Of a DNA stretch of 26,282 nucleotides, positions 1 through 6,820 are shown piece by piece; position 1 is the stretch's first letter, and each line of letters starts with the position of its first letter. The notes under the pieces are model-generated. The model searched no databases and was not told where the DNA came from. It worked only from the letters and a program-made list of their open reading frames with translations. The DNA is from Allorhizocola sp044869915. Its GTDB lineage: Bacteria > Actinomycetota > Actinomycetes > Mycobacteriales > Micromonosporaceae. The position numbers were made by a program, and so were the translations under genes. Location: positions 1 to 26,282 of the forward strand of contig JBIOYB010000303.1 of NCBI GenBank assembly GCA_044869915.1, in the 5' to 3' direction.

Positions 1-28
1 GTACCTAAAAGCGTGACCAAGCATCGCT

Positions 29-57
29 TTGTCACACCCGGATTTTGTGTGCAGAAT
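29..57 (+). promoter_or_regulatory. Probable sigma-70-type promoter giving a leaderless sigma factor mRNA
   Basis: A TTGTCA box at 29-34 and a CAGAAT box at 52-57 are separated by 17 bases. The GTG at 64 begins seven bases after the -10 box, which is where transcription would start. No Shine-Dalgarno sequence precedes that GTG, as expected for a leaderless actinomycete transcript. This spacing is the main reason for choosing 64 as the start of the sigma factor. It is inferred from sequence only. Confidence 0.5.
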
Positions 58-63
58 CCATCA

Positions 64-606
64 GTGACCGAAGACCTGTCATCCGCCGTCGAGGCCGCCC
101 GGCACGGCGATGAGCAGGCCTTTCGTCAGATTTATCGTGCGATTCAACCTGGTTTGCTGCGATATCTACAGATGCTTGTGGGCGCCGAGGCCGAGGATGT
201 CGCGTCGGAGACCTGGCTACAGGTGGTGCGCGACCTGCACGGCTTCAAGGGCGACGGCATGGGCTTTCGCCGCTGGGCCGTGACCATCGGCCGCAACCGT
301 GCGATGGACCTAATGCGACATCATCAGCGCCGGCCCTCGGTCAGCGTGCCAATCGAGACGATGTCGGAAATGCCCGCCCCCGACGACACCGAGAGCCTCG
401 CCATGCAGGCGCTCTCGACCGACTCGGCCCTGGCGATGATCGCGAAACTGCCGCCCGACCAGGCCGAAGCGGTGCTGCTTCGCGCGGTCGTCGGCCTCGA
501 CGCCGAGTCCGCGGCGCGTGTGCTCGGCAAGCGGTCGGGCGCGGTCAGGACCGCGGCTTACCGTGGACTACGACGGCTGAACGACTTGCTCGGGCCGAAC
601 GGGTGA
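64..606 (+). CDS. ECF-type RNA polymerase sigma factor
   Basis: This is a sigma-70 family ECF regulator that would direct RNA polymerase to a small regulon. The first part (from ARHGDEQAFRQIY) looks like region 2, with the AEDVASETWLQVVRDL stretch corresponding to region 2.2-2.3. The last part (LPPDQAEAVLLRAVVGLDAESAARVLGKRSGAVRTAAYRGLRRL) is a region 4 helix-turn-helix. The frame is open from a GTG at 13, which would add 17 residues, but no ribosome binding site precedes it. The GTG at 64 sits immediately after a good -35/-10 pair and begins VTEDLSS, so I prefer it. The length of about 180 residues is normal for an ECF factor. The next gene encodes a membrane protein and follows within 40 bases, which suggests a sigma/anti-sigma pair. 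Family call is firm; target genes are unknown. Confidence 0.9.
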   Translation: MTEDLSSAVEAARHGDEQAFRQIYRAIQPGLLRYLQMLVGAEAEDVASETWLQVVRDLHGFKGDGMGFRRWAVTIGRNRAMDLMRHHQRRPSVSVPIETMSEMPAPDDTESLAMQALSTDSALAMIAKLPPDQAEAVLLRAVVGLDAESAARVLGKRSGAVRTAAYRGLRRLNDLLGPNG

Positions 607-641
607 CATTTGAGATGGGCCGTGACGCTGAGAGAGATGGG

Positions 642-1268
642 ATGAACGTGGACGAGGGTCAGCTGGATCGCGAGACCGCCGAGCGCATGCTCGACGGCGC
701 TTTCGCGACCCGCGAAGCCGACCCGGTCGCCGAGCTCCTCTTGCGGGCGGCGGCGCCCGGCCGGCCGCAAGAGCTGGCACGCGAGGAAGACGTCGTGCTG
801 GCGTTCCGCTCCGCTCGTAAGCATGAGCGCCGCTTCTGGTGGCGGCGGCTGTTCACCTTCAAATTCTTCGGCGCTTTTGTGGCCTTGATCACAGCGGGCG
901 GGCTCGCCTACGCGTCGAGCACCGGCATCATCCCGGCCCCGTTCCGTGCCACCCCTCCGGTGGCTCCGGCGACGTCCGGCCCCGAGCCGGTGGCCCCGCG
1001 GCCGCAGTCCCCCACCGTGGCGAGCGAGGACGAGCAGTTGCACGGGCTGTGCAACGCTTACCTGGCGAAGAGGGGCGACGAGCGCGGCAAGGCGCTGCAG
1101 ACCCCGGTCTTCGCCCGGCTTGTCGCGGCCGCGGGCACGGCCGACCGGGTCGAGGCCTATTGCGGTGTCCTGGCCGAGAAGCAAAAAGAGAAGGAAAAGG
1201 AAAAGTCCAAGGCCTCGCCGGATCCACCCAGGGGGCCGGCCAACACGCAGAGCAGGCGCGCCCAGTGA
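642..1268 (+). CDS. Single-pass membrane protein, possible anti-sigma factor
   Basis: No family is recognised with confidence. The protein has an N-terminal cytoplasmic part of about 75 residues, one hydrophobic segment (FFGAFVALITAGGLAYAS), a proline-rich linker, and an extracytoplasmic part with two cysteines and a lysine/glutamate-rich tail (KQKEKEKEKSK). This topology and its place directly behind an ECF sigma factor are typical of anti-sigma factors. However, no zinc-binding HxxxCxxC motif is visible, so the role is inferred. The start is uncertain: the frame opens at a GTG at 603 that overlaps the sigma stop, but the ATG at 642 has a purine-rich GAGAGA stretch just upstream and is preferred. 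Confidence 0.6.
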   Translation: MNVDEGQLDRETAERMLDGAFATREADPVAELLLRAAAPGRPQELAREEDVVLAFRSARKHERRFWWRRLFTFKFFGAFVALITAGGLAYASSTGIIPAPFRATPPVAPATSGPEPVAPRPQSPTVASEDEQLHGLCNAYLAKRGDERGKALQTPVFARLVAAAGTADRVEAYCGVLAEKQKEKEKEKSKASPDPPRGPANTQSRRAQ

Positions 1269-1298
1269 CATAAGCCGGCCCGTCGCCGCTAATGGATC

Positions 1299-1910
1299 GT
1301 GCGCCGTTTGATCGCTGTAGGAATCCTGCTGCTCGCCTCCGCCGGGTGGGCCGATACCACGTCGACCATCGACATCCTCGACGGCAGTCTGAACAAGACC
1401 GCCGCCAAGTTCACCCGGGTTTGCGACCCCAACCAGGGCGGCGGCCCCTACGTGGGCAAGGACGTCTGGGTCTTCAACCTGCCCAAGGAGGGCAACGACG
1501 CCGGAGTGTTCGTCTCGGTCACCGCGACCTGGAGCGTGCCCGGCGGCGGGTCACAGACCCGGACCATCCCCACCGACGGCGGTGGGATATCGGCGGCCGA
1601 CAACAACGGCACGAGCAAGGCGTGGATCGCCGTGCCGGAGGGCTGGACCCTGACCGCGGCGACCGCGGTCATCACCGGCACCGCCAAGAAGTTCGTGGTG
1701 ACGCACACGTGTACGAACACCACGACGCCCGAGGAGCCGGAGGTTCCGTCCGGAACGCCGACCCCGTCGGCATCGTCCAGCACACCGTCCTCCGGCGAGA
1801 AACTTCCCCTCACAGGCACGACCACGATCGCGCTCATCGGCCTGGGTGGCGTTGCGATCGCCGCTGGTGCCGCTCTCAGATTCCTGTATCGTCGCCGCCC
1901 GATCACCTGA
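1299..1910 (+). CDS. Secreted LPLTG-type sortase substrate
   Basis: The first residues (MRRLIAVGILLLASAGWA) form a Sec signal peptide with a likely cut after GWA. A beta-rich extracellular domain of about 125 residues follows, with two cysteines that could pair. Next is a Pro/Ser/Thr linker, then LPLTG, a hydrophobic helix and the basic tail RRR. That C-terminal order is the cell-wall sorting signal of sortase substrates, so the protein should be covalently anchored to peptidoglycan. The GTG start at 1299 follows the membrane-protein gene by 30 bases, so it may share the sigma-factor operon. No sortase gene lies in this window. The extracellular domain is not recognised. Confidence 0.75.
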   Translation: MRRLIAVGILLLASAGWADTTSTIDILDGSLNKTAAKFTRVCDPNQGGGPYVGKDVWVFNLPKEGNDAGVFVSVTATWSVPGGGSQTRTIPTDGGGISAADNNGTSKAWIAVPEGWTLTAATAVITGTAKKFVVTHTCTNTTTPEEPEVPSGTPTPSASSSTPSSGEKLPLTGTTTIALIGLGGVAIAAGAALRFLYRRRPIT

Positions 1911-2020
1911 GCACCGGCGTTCCTTGCCGCACACCACCCGCCAACCGCCCCACCCCCCAGCCCGAGCACCCGGCGTTCCTTGCCAAACGCGATCGGCCAA
2001 CCGCCCCACCCCGCAGGTCG
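1909..2020 (+). repeat. Imperfect direct repeat, two copies, period about 55 bp
   Basis: Two copies share GCGTTCCTTGCC and GCCAACCGCCCCACCCC in the same order, beginning near 1909 and near 1964. They lie in the gap between the convergent sortase substrate and ABC permease genes. The first copy begins at the stop codon of the sortase substrate. I see no hairpin typical of a terminator here. Confidence 0.6.
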
Positions 2021-2068
2021 ACGGGGTGGATGCGGCCGTTGCCGTTCACCTGCCTGTGTTGCCCACGC

Positions 2069-3976
2069 CTATTCGGGAATGGCTAACGTAGCCAACGGTG
2101 ACCGGCGCAGGGCGATAGCGCCGGAAACCAGGCAGGTCAAGAGAATCACGAGGGTGCAGCCCGCCGCCAGCCCGGTCATGACCGACCACGGTAGGCTCGC
2201 CTGGGCCGTGACGCTGATGGTCTGCAGCGCAACCCGCATCGCCATCATGGTGATCGCCGTGACCGTGCCGCCCAGCGCGAGCCCGATCGCCGCGATCAGG
2301 CCGCCTTCCCACATCAGCGTCCGCAACGCCTGCCGCGGAGTCGCGCCGGCCAGGCGCATCAGGGCGAGGTCTTGCGCCCGTTCGCGTACAGCCATGATGA
2401 GCGTGTTGACGATGGCGATCGCGGCGTAGAGCCCAGCCATGGCCAGGATCGCGGTCAGGCCGATCCGCAGGCCTTCGGCTTGGGCCCACTCCACGCGCGC
2501 GAACCACTCCTCCCGCTCGATCGCTTCGAACCCGTTGCCGGTCAACGCCTTGCGCACAGATGCCGGGTCGGCACCCGGTTTCAGCGTGACGAGTGCATGG
2601 GTGATGCTGTCGGGCTTCATGTGTGCCCGCAGGCGATCGGCCGGCACGAAGAGTGAGCCGCCGGCGATGCCGCCGTCTACCGTGGCGACGAGCCGAAGCG
2701 CCGCCTCGCTGCCGTCGTCAAGCCGCATCCGGATCGTGTCGCCGACCCGCCACCCGTGGTCGGCGGCGAACGCGTGCGAAGCGGCGAACGCGTCTGCGCG
2801 CAGCGCGCCCATGTCGCCGTCGCGTACGTCGAAACGCACGGCGCCAGAGCTGATGGCGACCTCCGGGATGACGTGTGTGCTGTATTCGCCCGGAGCGTAG
2901 ACGTGGGTGTTGCCGATCGGGGACACCGAGGCCACACCGTCCACTGTGGAGGCTGCCTCGGCAATTGCGGCGGGAAGGCCGAGCGCGCCAGGCAAACCCG
3001 AGGCGCCGGAAGGCACCAGCACGATCGGCGCCACGGTCCGGGCCCGCTCCTCGTTGGCCGCGGAACGCTCCAAACTGGACGTCGCCGCCAAAAGCGAGCC
3101 GGCGATGCCGATGACGAGAAGCACCGGCGCGGCAACCGACGCCGTGCGCCGGGCCTGCGCCCGCAGGTTGGCCTGGGCCACCTCGACCGTGGCATGGCGG
3201 CGAAGCAGTGCGGCGGCCGACCAGACCAGCGGCGGCACCACGACGGGCGCCAGGGCGGTGGCACCGATGACCAGTATCTCGCCGACCAGCAGCGCGATCG
3301 ACGTCCGGCTCTCGGAACCGGTGCCCGCCATCGTGCCGAGCATCGCCACGCCGCCGGCGATGGCGAGCACACCGATGACCCATCGCGAGACCGTCATCGG
3401 CCGCTGCTCCACCGCCGCTTGCCGCAGCGCCTCCGTCGGCCTGATCCGGCGGGCGCGCCGGGCGGCGAACCACACCCCGGCAAGTGCCACCAGCAGGCCC
3501 AAGCACGCGGCGAGCACAACCGGTACCAGATAAAAGGAAATGGTCATTGTCTCGGGACCGACATGGAGCGAGCGCAACAATCCCACGCACGCCTGCGCGA
3601 CCGGCAGGGCCATTGCCCATCCGGCGACCACAGCCGCCAGGCCGACCAGTTGCGCCTCGAACAGAAGCATGCGCCGCAGCTGCCGTGGAGTCGCACCGAC
3701 GACCCGCAACAGGGCCAGCTCCCGCCGTCGCTGCTGGATGGACAGCGCGAACGTCCCCGCGATCACAAAGATGGAGGCGAACCCGCTGATGCCGGCCATC
3801 AGGCCGAGCAGGCTCGTCGCCTCCTCGTAGGCGCTCGCCTGATCCGGCCGGTCGGGCCCGGCCGACATGACCAGTCCCGCGGCGGCGATGAGCGCGATCC
3901 CCAGTGCCAGCGCGACAAATGTGCCTGCCAGCCGCCCGGGCCGCGCCTTGATTGACTGCCAGGCGTAGCTCAGCAT
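2069..3976 (-). CDS. FtsX-family ABC transporter permease
   Basis: This 635-residue permease belongs to the FtsX/MacB-type group. The protein starts MLSYAWQSIKARPGRLAG with a transmembrane segment at about 17-38 and a first FtsX core after it, carrying RRELALLRVVGATPRQL. A large extracytoplasmic domain separates it from a second core with the parallel motif RAQDLALMRLAGATPRQAL. The duplicated motif marks the two halves of the family. The ATG at 3976 is chosen because GGGAGGGG lies a few bases upstream and the FtsX homology starts here; the open frame runs further upstream only because it shadows the ATPase gene. It follows the ATPase by 49 bases in the same direction. The pair sits divergently from a two-component system, a common arrangement for peptide-antibiotic or envelope-stress exporters. 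The substrate is unknown. Confidence 0.88.
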   Translation of the reverse strand: MLSYAWQSIKARPGRLAGTFVALALGIALIAAAGLVMSAGPDRPDQASAYEEATSLLGLMAGISGFASIFVIAGTFALSIQQRRRELALLRVVGATPRQLRRMLLFEAQLVGLAAVVAGWAMALPVAQACVGLLRSLHVGPETMTISFYLVPVVLAACLGLLVALAGVWFAARRARRIRPTEALRQAAVEQRPMTVSRWVIGVLAIAGGVAMLGTMAGTGSESRTSIALLVGEILVIGATALAPVVVPPLVWSAAALLRRHATVEVAQANLRAQARRTASVAAPVLLVIGIAGSLLAATSSLERSAANEERARTVAPIVLVPSGASGLPGALGLPAAIAEAASTVDGVASVSPIGNTHVYAPGEYSTHVIPEVAISSGAVRFDVRDGDMGALRADAFAASHAFAADHGWRVGDTIRMRLDDGSEAALRLVATVDGGIAGGSLFVPADRLRAHMKPDSITHALVTLKPGADPASVRKALTGNGFEAIEREEWFARVEWAQAEGLRIGLTAILAMAGLYAAIAIVNTLIMAVRERAQDLALMRLAGATPRQALRTLMWEGGLIAAIGLALGGTVTAITMMAMRVALQTISVTAQASLPWSVMTGLAAGCTLVILLTCLVSGAIALRRSPLATLAIPE

Positions 3977-4025
3977 GACCCCTCCCGACAGGTCATTGGC
4001 GCAACACCTGCCGCCTTCGGGTGGC

Positions 4026-4748
4026 TCAGCATGACATCTCCAGGTGCGCCATGCGTGCGGCGATGGCGTCGGCGCCGGGCCGCTCGAGCTCGCCGGCGAT
4101 GCGCCCGTCGGAGAGAAAGACCACGCGATCGGCAAAGGACGCCGCGCCGGGGTCGTGCGTGACCATGATGACCGTCTGCCCGTGACGATCGACGACGGCC
4201 CGCAGCAACCGCAGGATCTCGCGCGCGGTCGTGGAATCGAGCGCCCCGGTCGGCTCGTCGGCGAAGACCACATCGGGTTGCGCGATGAGGGCGCGGGCGA
4301 TCGCGACGCGTTGCTGCTGCCCACCCGAAAGCTCGCCCGGCCGGTGGCGACCCCGGTCTGCGAGACCGACCCGGTCAAGCGCCTGGCTCACTGCGGCCGC
4401 GGTGGGTCGCTGCCCGGCCAACCGCAGTGGCAGGGCGATGTTTTGCGCGGCGGTCAGGGCGGGCAGCAGGTTGAAGGACTGGAACACGAAGCCCACGCGG
4501 CGGCGGCGCAGCCTGGTCAGCTCGGTCTCGTTGAGCGCGCCGAGATCGGTGTCGCCCAAGCGGACCGTGCCCGACGTCGGCCGGTCCAACCCGGCCGCAC
4601 ACTGCAGCAGTGTGGACTTGCCCGAGCCGGACGGCCCCATAACGGCCGTGAAACCGCCCGACGGGAACGCATAGGACACGTCGTCAAGCGCCCGGACCTC
4701 GCCCGCCCCGCGGCCATAGATCCGTCGCAGCTCCTCGATAACAAGCAT
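4026..4748 (-). CDS. ABC transporter ATP-binding protein (MacB/LolD type)
   Basis: A 240-residue nucleotide-binding subunit that would energise the adjacent FtsX permease. Walker A is GPSGSGKST at 38-46, the signature is LSGGQ at 140-144, and Walker B is VVFADEP at 160-166, followed by TGALD and the switch histidine in VTHDP. The ADEPTGALDS form is typical of the MacB/LolD/FtsE branch. The start at 4748 has only a weak ribosome binding site (GGGCGG). Transcription would begin in the divergent region containing the 4781-4826 inverted repeat. All catalytic residues are present. Confidence 0.93.
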   Translation of the reverse strand: MLVIEELRRIYGRGAGEVRALDDVSYAFPSGGFTAVMGPSGSGKSTLLQCAAGLDRPTSGTVRLGDTDLGALNETELTRLRRRRVGFVFQSFNLLPALTAAQNIALPLRLAGQRPTAAAVSQALDRVGLADRGRHRPGELSGGQQQRVAIARALIAQPDVVFADEPTGALDSTTAREILRLLRAVVDRHGQTVIMVTHDPGAASFADRVVFLSDGRIAGELERPGADAIAARMAHLEMSC

Positions 4749-4780
4749 GCCGCCCAGCCAACCCGGCCGCGCTCTCGATC

Positions 4781-4826
4781 GCAGTAGTGCTAGGGAGAGT
4801 TTTTATGGTGTACCTAGCACTACTGC
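4781..4826. promoter_or_regulatory. Perfect 14-bp inverted repeat in the ABC / two-component divergent promoter
   Basis: GCAGTAGTGCTAGG at 4781-4794 is repeated in exact inverse as CCTAGCACTACTGC at 4813-4826, with an AT-richer 18-base spacer. It is the only long dyad between the ABC ATPase gene and the sensor kinase gene. The right arm overlaps a plausible -35 box (CTGCCA, 4823-4828) of the kinase promoter. It is a likely operator; the NarL-type response regulator encoded just downstream is the natural candidate, though this is inference. Confidence 0.65.
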
Positions 4827-4851
4827 CAACGGCCGGATGAGGCCGTAGCTT
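4823..4851 (+). promoter_or_regulatory. Possible leaderless promoter of the sensor kinase gene
   Basis: CTGCCA at 4823-4828 and TAGCTT at 4846-4851 are 17 bases apart, and the ATG at 4858 begins seven bases after the -10 box. No close Shine-Dalgarno sequence is seen. The -35 box overlaps the right arm of the operator-like inverted repeat, so a protein bound there could affect initiation. Confidence 0.35.
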
Positions 4852-4857
4852 GGTCGT

Positions 4858-6006
4858 ATGGCGCGCCTTTGGATGACCTCACAGTTGTGGCGGTCATTGG
4901 CATACCTGTTCACGGGTGTGATCGTGGCCGTGCTGGTGCTTTTCTGTTTGCCCATCGCGGTGGCGGCCGGTCTCATCGTCGGCGCGCCGGTGGCCGCGCT
5001 TCCGGTCGCCGCGCTCGAGCGGCGCCGCCTCGCGCTGCTGGGCTGGGCAGTGCCGAGTCCACATGCGACACCACCACGACCGGGGCTCGTCCCGTGGCTC
5101 CGGCAGCGCTTCTCCGAGGCGGCCACCTGGCGCTCGCTGGCATATGCCATCCTGCTCGCGACCGCGCTCGGCGTCATCGACCTGCTGGCCGTGAGCGGGG
5201 TGCTCGCCTGTGTCTGGGCGGCATTCCTGTGGCCTTTCTTTGACGGCAGGTGGGCCAACACGATCGGCCTCGTCCCGTTGCTGGTGCTGTCTCTGATCCT
5301 CGCGACGGTCGTGGCGCACTGGCACGCGTGGCTTGCGCGGGGCCTGCTCGGCGGCCAGGCCGAGCGCAGGATGCTCGATCTGACCCGATCTCGCGCCCGC
5401 CTCGTCGACGTCTTCGAGATCGAGCGCCGCAGGATCGAGCGCGATCTGCACGACGGGGCGCAGCAGCGCCTGGTCAGTCTCGGCATGACGCTGGGTCTGC
5501 TCCAGCATGAGCTGCGATCCGGGCCGCCGCAGGCGCGCGAGCTCGCGGAGAGGGCGGGCGACCAGGCCCGGTCGGCGCTGGTCGAGCTGCGCGATCTGGT
5601 GCGCGGGATCCACCCCCAGGTGCTGACCGACCACGGTCTGCCTGCGGCCGTTTCGGAGGTCGCCGACCGTTCGCAGGTGCCCGTGCGGGTCGTGCTCGAC
5701 ATCGGGCAGCGGCGGCCGACGCCGGTCGTGGAGTCCACCGCATACTTCGTCATCGCCGAGGCGATCACCAATTGTGTCAAGCACGCCAACGCCAGCACCA
5801 TCGCTGTGGACGGCTGGATGGCCGACGGGGACAGGCTCGTGGTCGAGGTGCGCGACAACGGCCTCGGCGGCGCCGATCCCACCGGCGCTGGGCTCGCGGG
5901 CCTGGCGGAGCGGGTGGCTGCCATCGACGGCGTCCTCACCCTGTCCAGCCCGCTGGGCGGGCCGACGATCGTGCGCCTGGAGCTGCCATGCTTCGCATCG
6001 TCCTAG
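4858..6006 (+). CDS. NarL-type sensor histidine kinase
   Basis: A 382-residue membrane histidine kinase. The N-terminal half holds two pairs of hydrophobic segments (about 15-50 and 95-158), similar to the putative sensor domain common in actinomycete kinases. The HisKA_3 dimerisation motif IERDLHDGAQQRL places the phosphoacceptor at His198. The HATPase domain has the N box (EAITNCVKHA, Asn305) and a G1 box (VRDNGLGG, around 332-338). The gene overlaps the response regulator by 19 bases, so the two should be translated together and act as a pair. Divergence from the FtsX-type ABC genes suggests that the system controls that exporter. The stimulus is not evident. Confidence 0.92.
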   Translation: MARLWMTSQLWRSLAYLFTGVIVAVLVLFCLPIAVAAGLIVGAPVAALPVAALERRRLALLGWAVPSPHATPPRPGLVPWLRQRFSEAATWRSLAYAILLATALGVIDLLAVSGVLACVWAAFLWPFFDGRWANTIGLVPLLVLSLILATVVAHWHAWLARGLLGGQAERRMLDLTRSRARLVDVFEIERRRIERDLHDGAQQRLVSLGMTLGLLQHELRSGPPQARELAERAGDQARSALVELRDLVRGIHPQVLTDHGLPAAVSEVADRSQVPVRVVLDIGQRRPTPVVESTAYFVIAEAITNCVKHANASTIAVDGWMADGDRLVVEVRDNGLGGADPTGAGLAGLAERVAAIDGVLTLSSPLGGPTIVRLELPCFASS

Positions 6007-6668
6007 CCGAAGACGCGGTCCTGTTGCGTGAGGGCCTCGTCGGGCTGCTCGCCAGGTTCGGCCACGAGGTCGTTGCGGCCGTGGATGATGCGCCCTCGCT
6101 GATGACGGCGGTGGAGCAGCACTGCCCCGATGTAGTGATCACCGATGTCCGCATGCCGCCCGGCAACGCCGACGACGGTCTGCGCGCGGCGCTGGCGTTG
6201 CGCAGCGGCCGGCCAGGCCTTCCCGTGCTGGTCCTCAGCCAATACATCGCTCACGCCTATGCTGCGACCCTGCTCGAGTCGTCCCACGAGGGCGGCCTCG
6301 GATATCTGCTCAAAGAGCGCGTCAGCCGGGTCAGCGAGTTCGTCGCGGCGGTCGAGCGGGTGGCCGCCGCCGGCTGCGTCGTCGACCCCGAGGTCGTGGC
6401 TCAGCTCCTGGCCCGCAAGCGAGACCCGTTGGCGCGCTTGACCCCGCGTGAGCTCGAGGTCCTGGCGCGGATGGCGCAGGGACTGTCCAACCAGGACATC
6501 GCACGGGACCTGTCCGTCTCGGAGGCCGCCATCGCCAAGCACATCAACGGCATCTTCGCCAAGCTGCACCTCGGCCCGACGGCCGAGGGCAACCCGCGCG
6601 TGCGGGCCGTCCTGACCTACCTCCAGCACGGGCAGCCCGATCACGCCTCGGGAGGGTGGCCGAAATGA
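5988..6668 (+). CDS. NarL/LuxR-family response regulator
   Basis: A 226-residue regulator with a receiver domain followed by a LuxR-type helix-turn-helix. The start MLRIVLAED carries the acidic pocket, Asp53 in VVITDVRMPP is the phosphorylation site, and the lysine in GYLLKERV is the conserved receiver lysine. The DNA-binding domain reads LTPRELEVLARMAQGLSNQ and continues through SEAAIAKHINGIFAKLHL. I chose the ATG at 5988, inside the end of the kinase gene, because the receiver fold begins there; the open frame upstream is a shadow of the kinase. It is the cognate partner of the overlapping kinase and a candidate binder of the 4781-4826 dyad. Confidence 0.94.
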   Translation: MLRIVLAEDAVLLREGLVGLLARFGHEVVAAVDDAPSLMTAVEQHCPDVVITDVRMPPGNADDGLRAALALRSGRPGLPVLVLSQYIAHAYAATLLESSHEGGLGYLLKERVSRVSEFVAAVERVAAAGCVVDPEVVAQLLARKRDPLARLTPRELEVLARMAQGLSNQDIARDLSVSEAAIAKHINGIFAKLHLGPTAEGNPRVRAVLTYLQHGQPDHASGGWPK

Positions 6669-6755
6669 TGGGCGTGCACAACGACACCGCATTCCCACCG
6701 TCCGGGAGACCCGCCATCGCCCGGACCCGACCCTGGCATGCCCGCCCTCTGCCCA

Positions 6756-6803
6756 CAGCCGTTTATCCGAAACAACCACGCGGCCTGCTCCGGGCCCGGG
6801 CAC
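6756..6803 (-). repeat. Degenerate copy of the sugar kinase C-terminal coding end
   Basis: Read on the minus strand, this stretch gives PGPEQAAWLFRING, which aligns with PDREQASLLLRLDG at the end of the kinase gene (6832-6880). By eye about 70% of bases match over 47 positions. It lies just past the kinase stop codon, so it looks like a partial duplication or the leftover end of a second kinase gene. The rest of 6669-6820 holds nothing else I recognise. Confidence 0.4.
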
Positions 6804-6820
6804 GCGGCCAGGTGCCCGTG

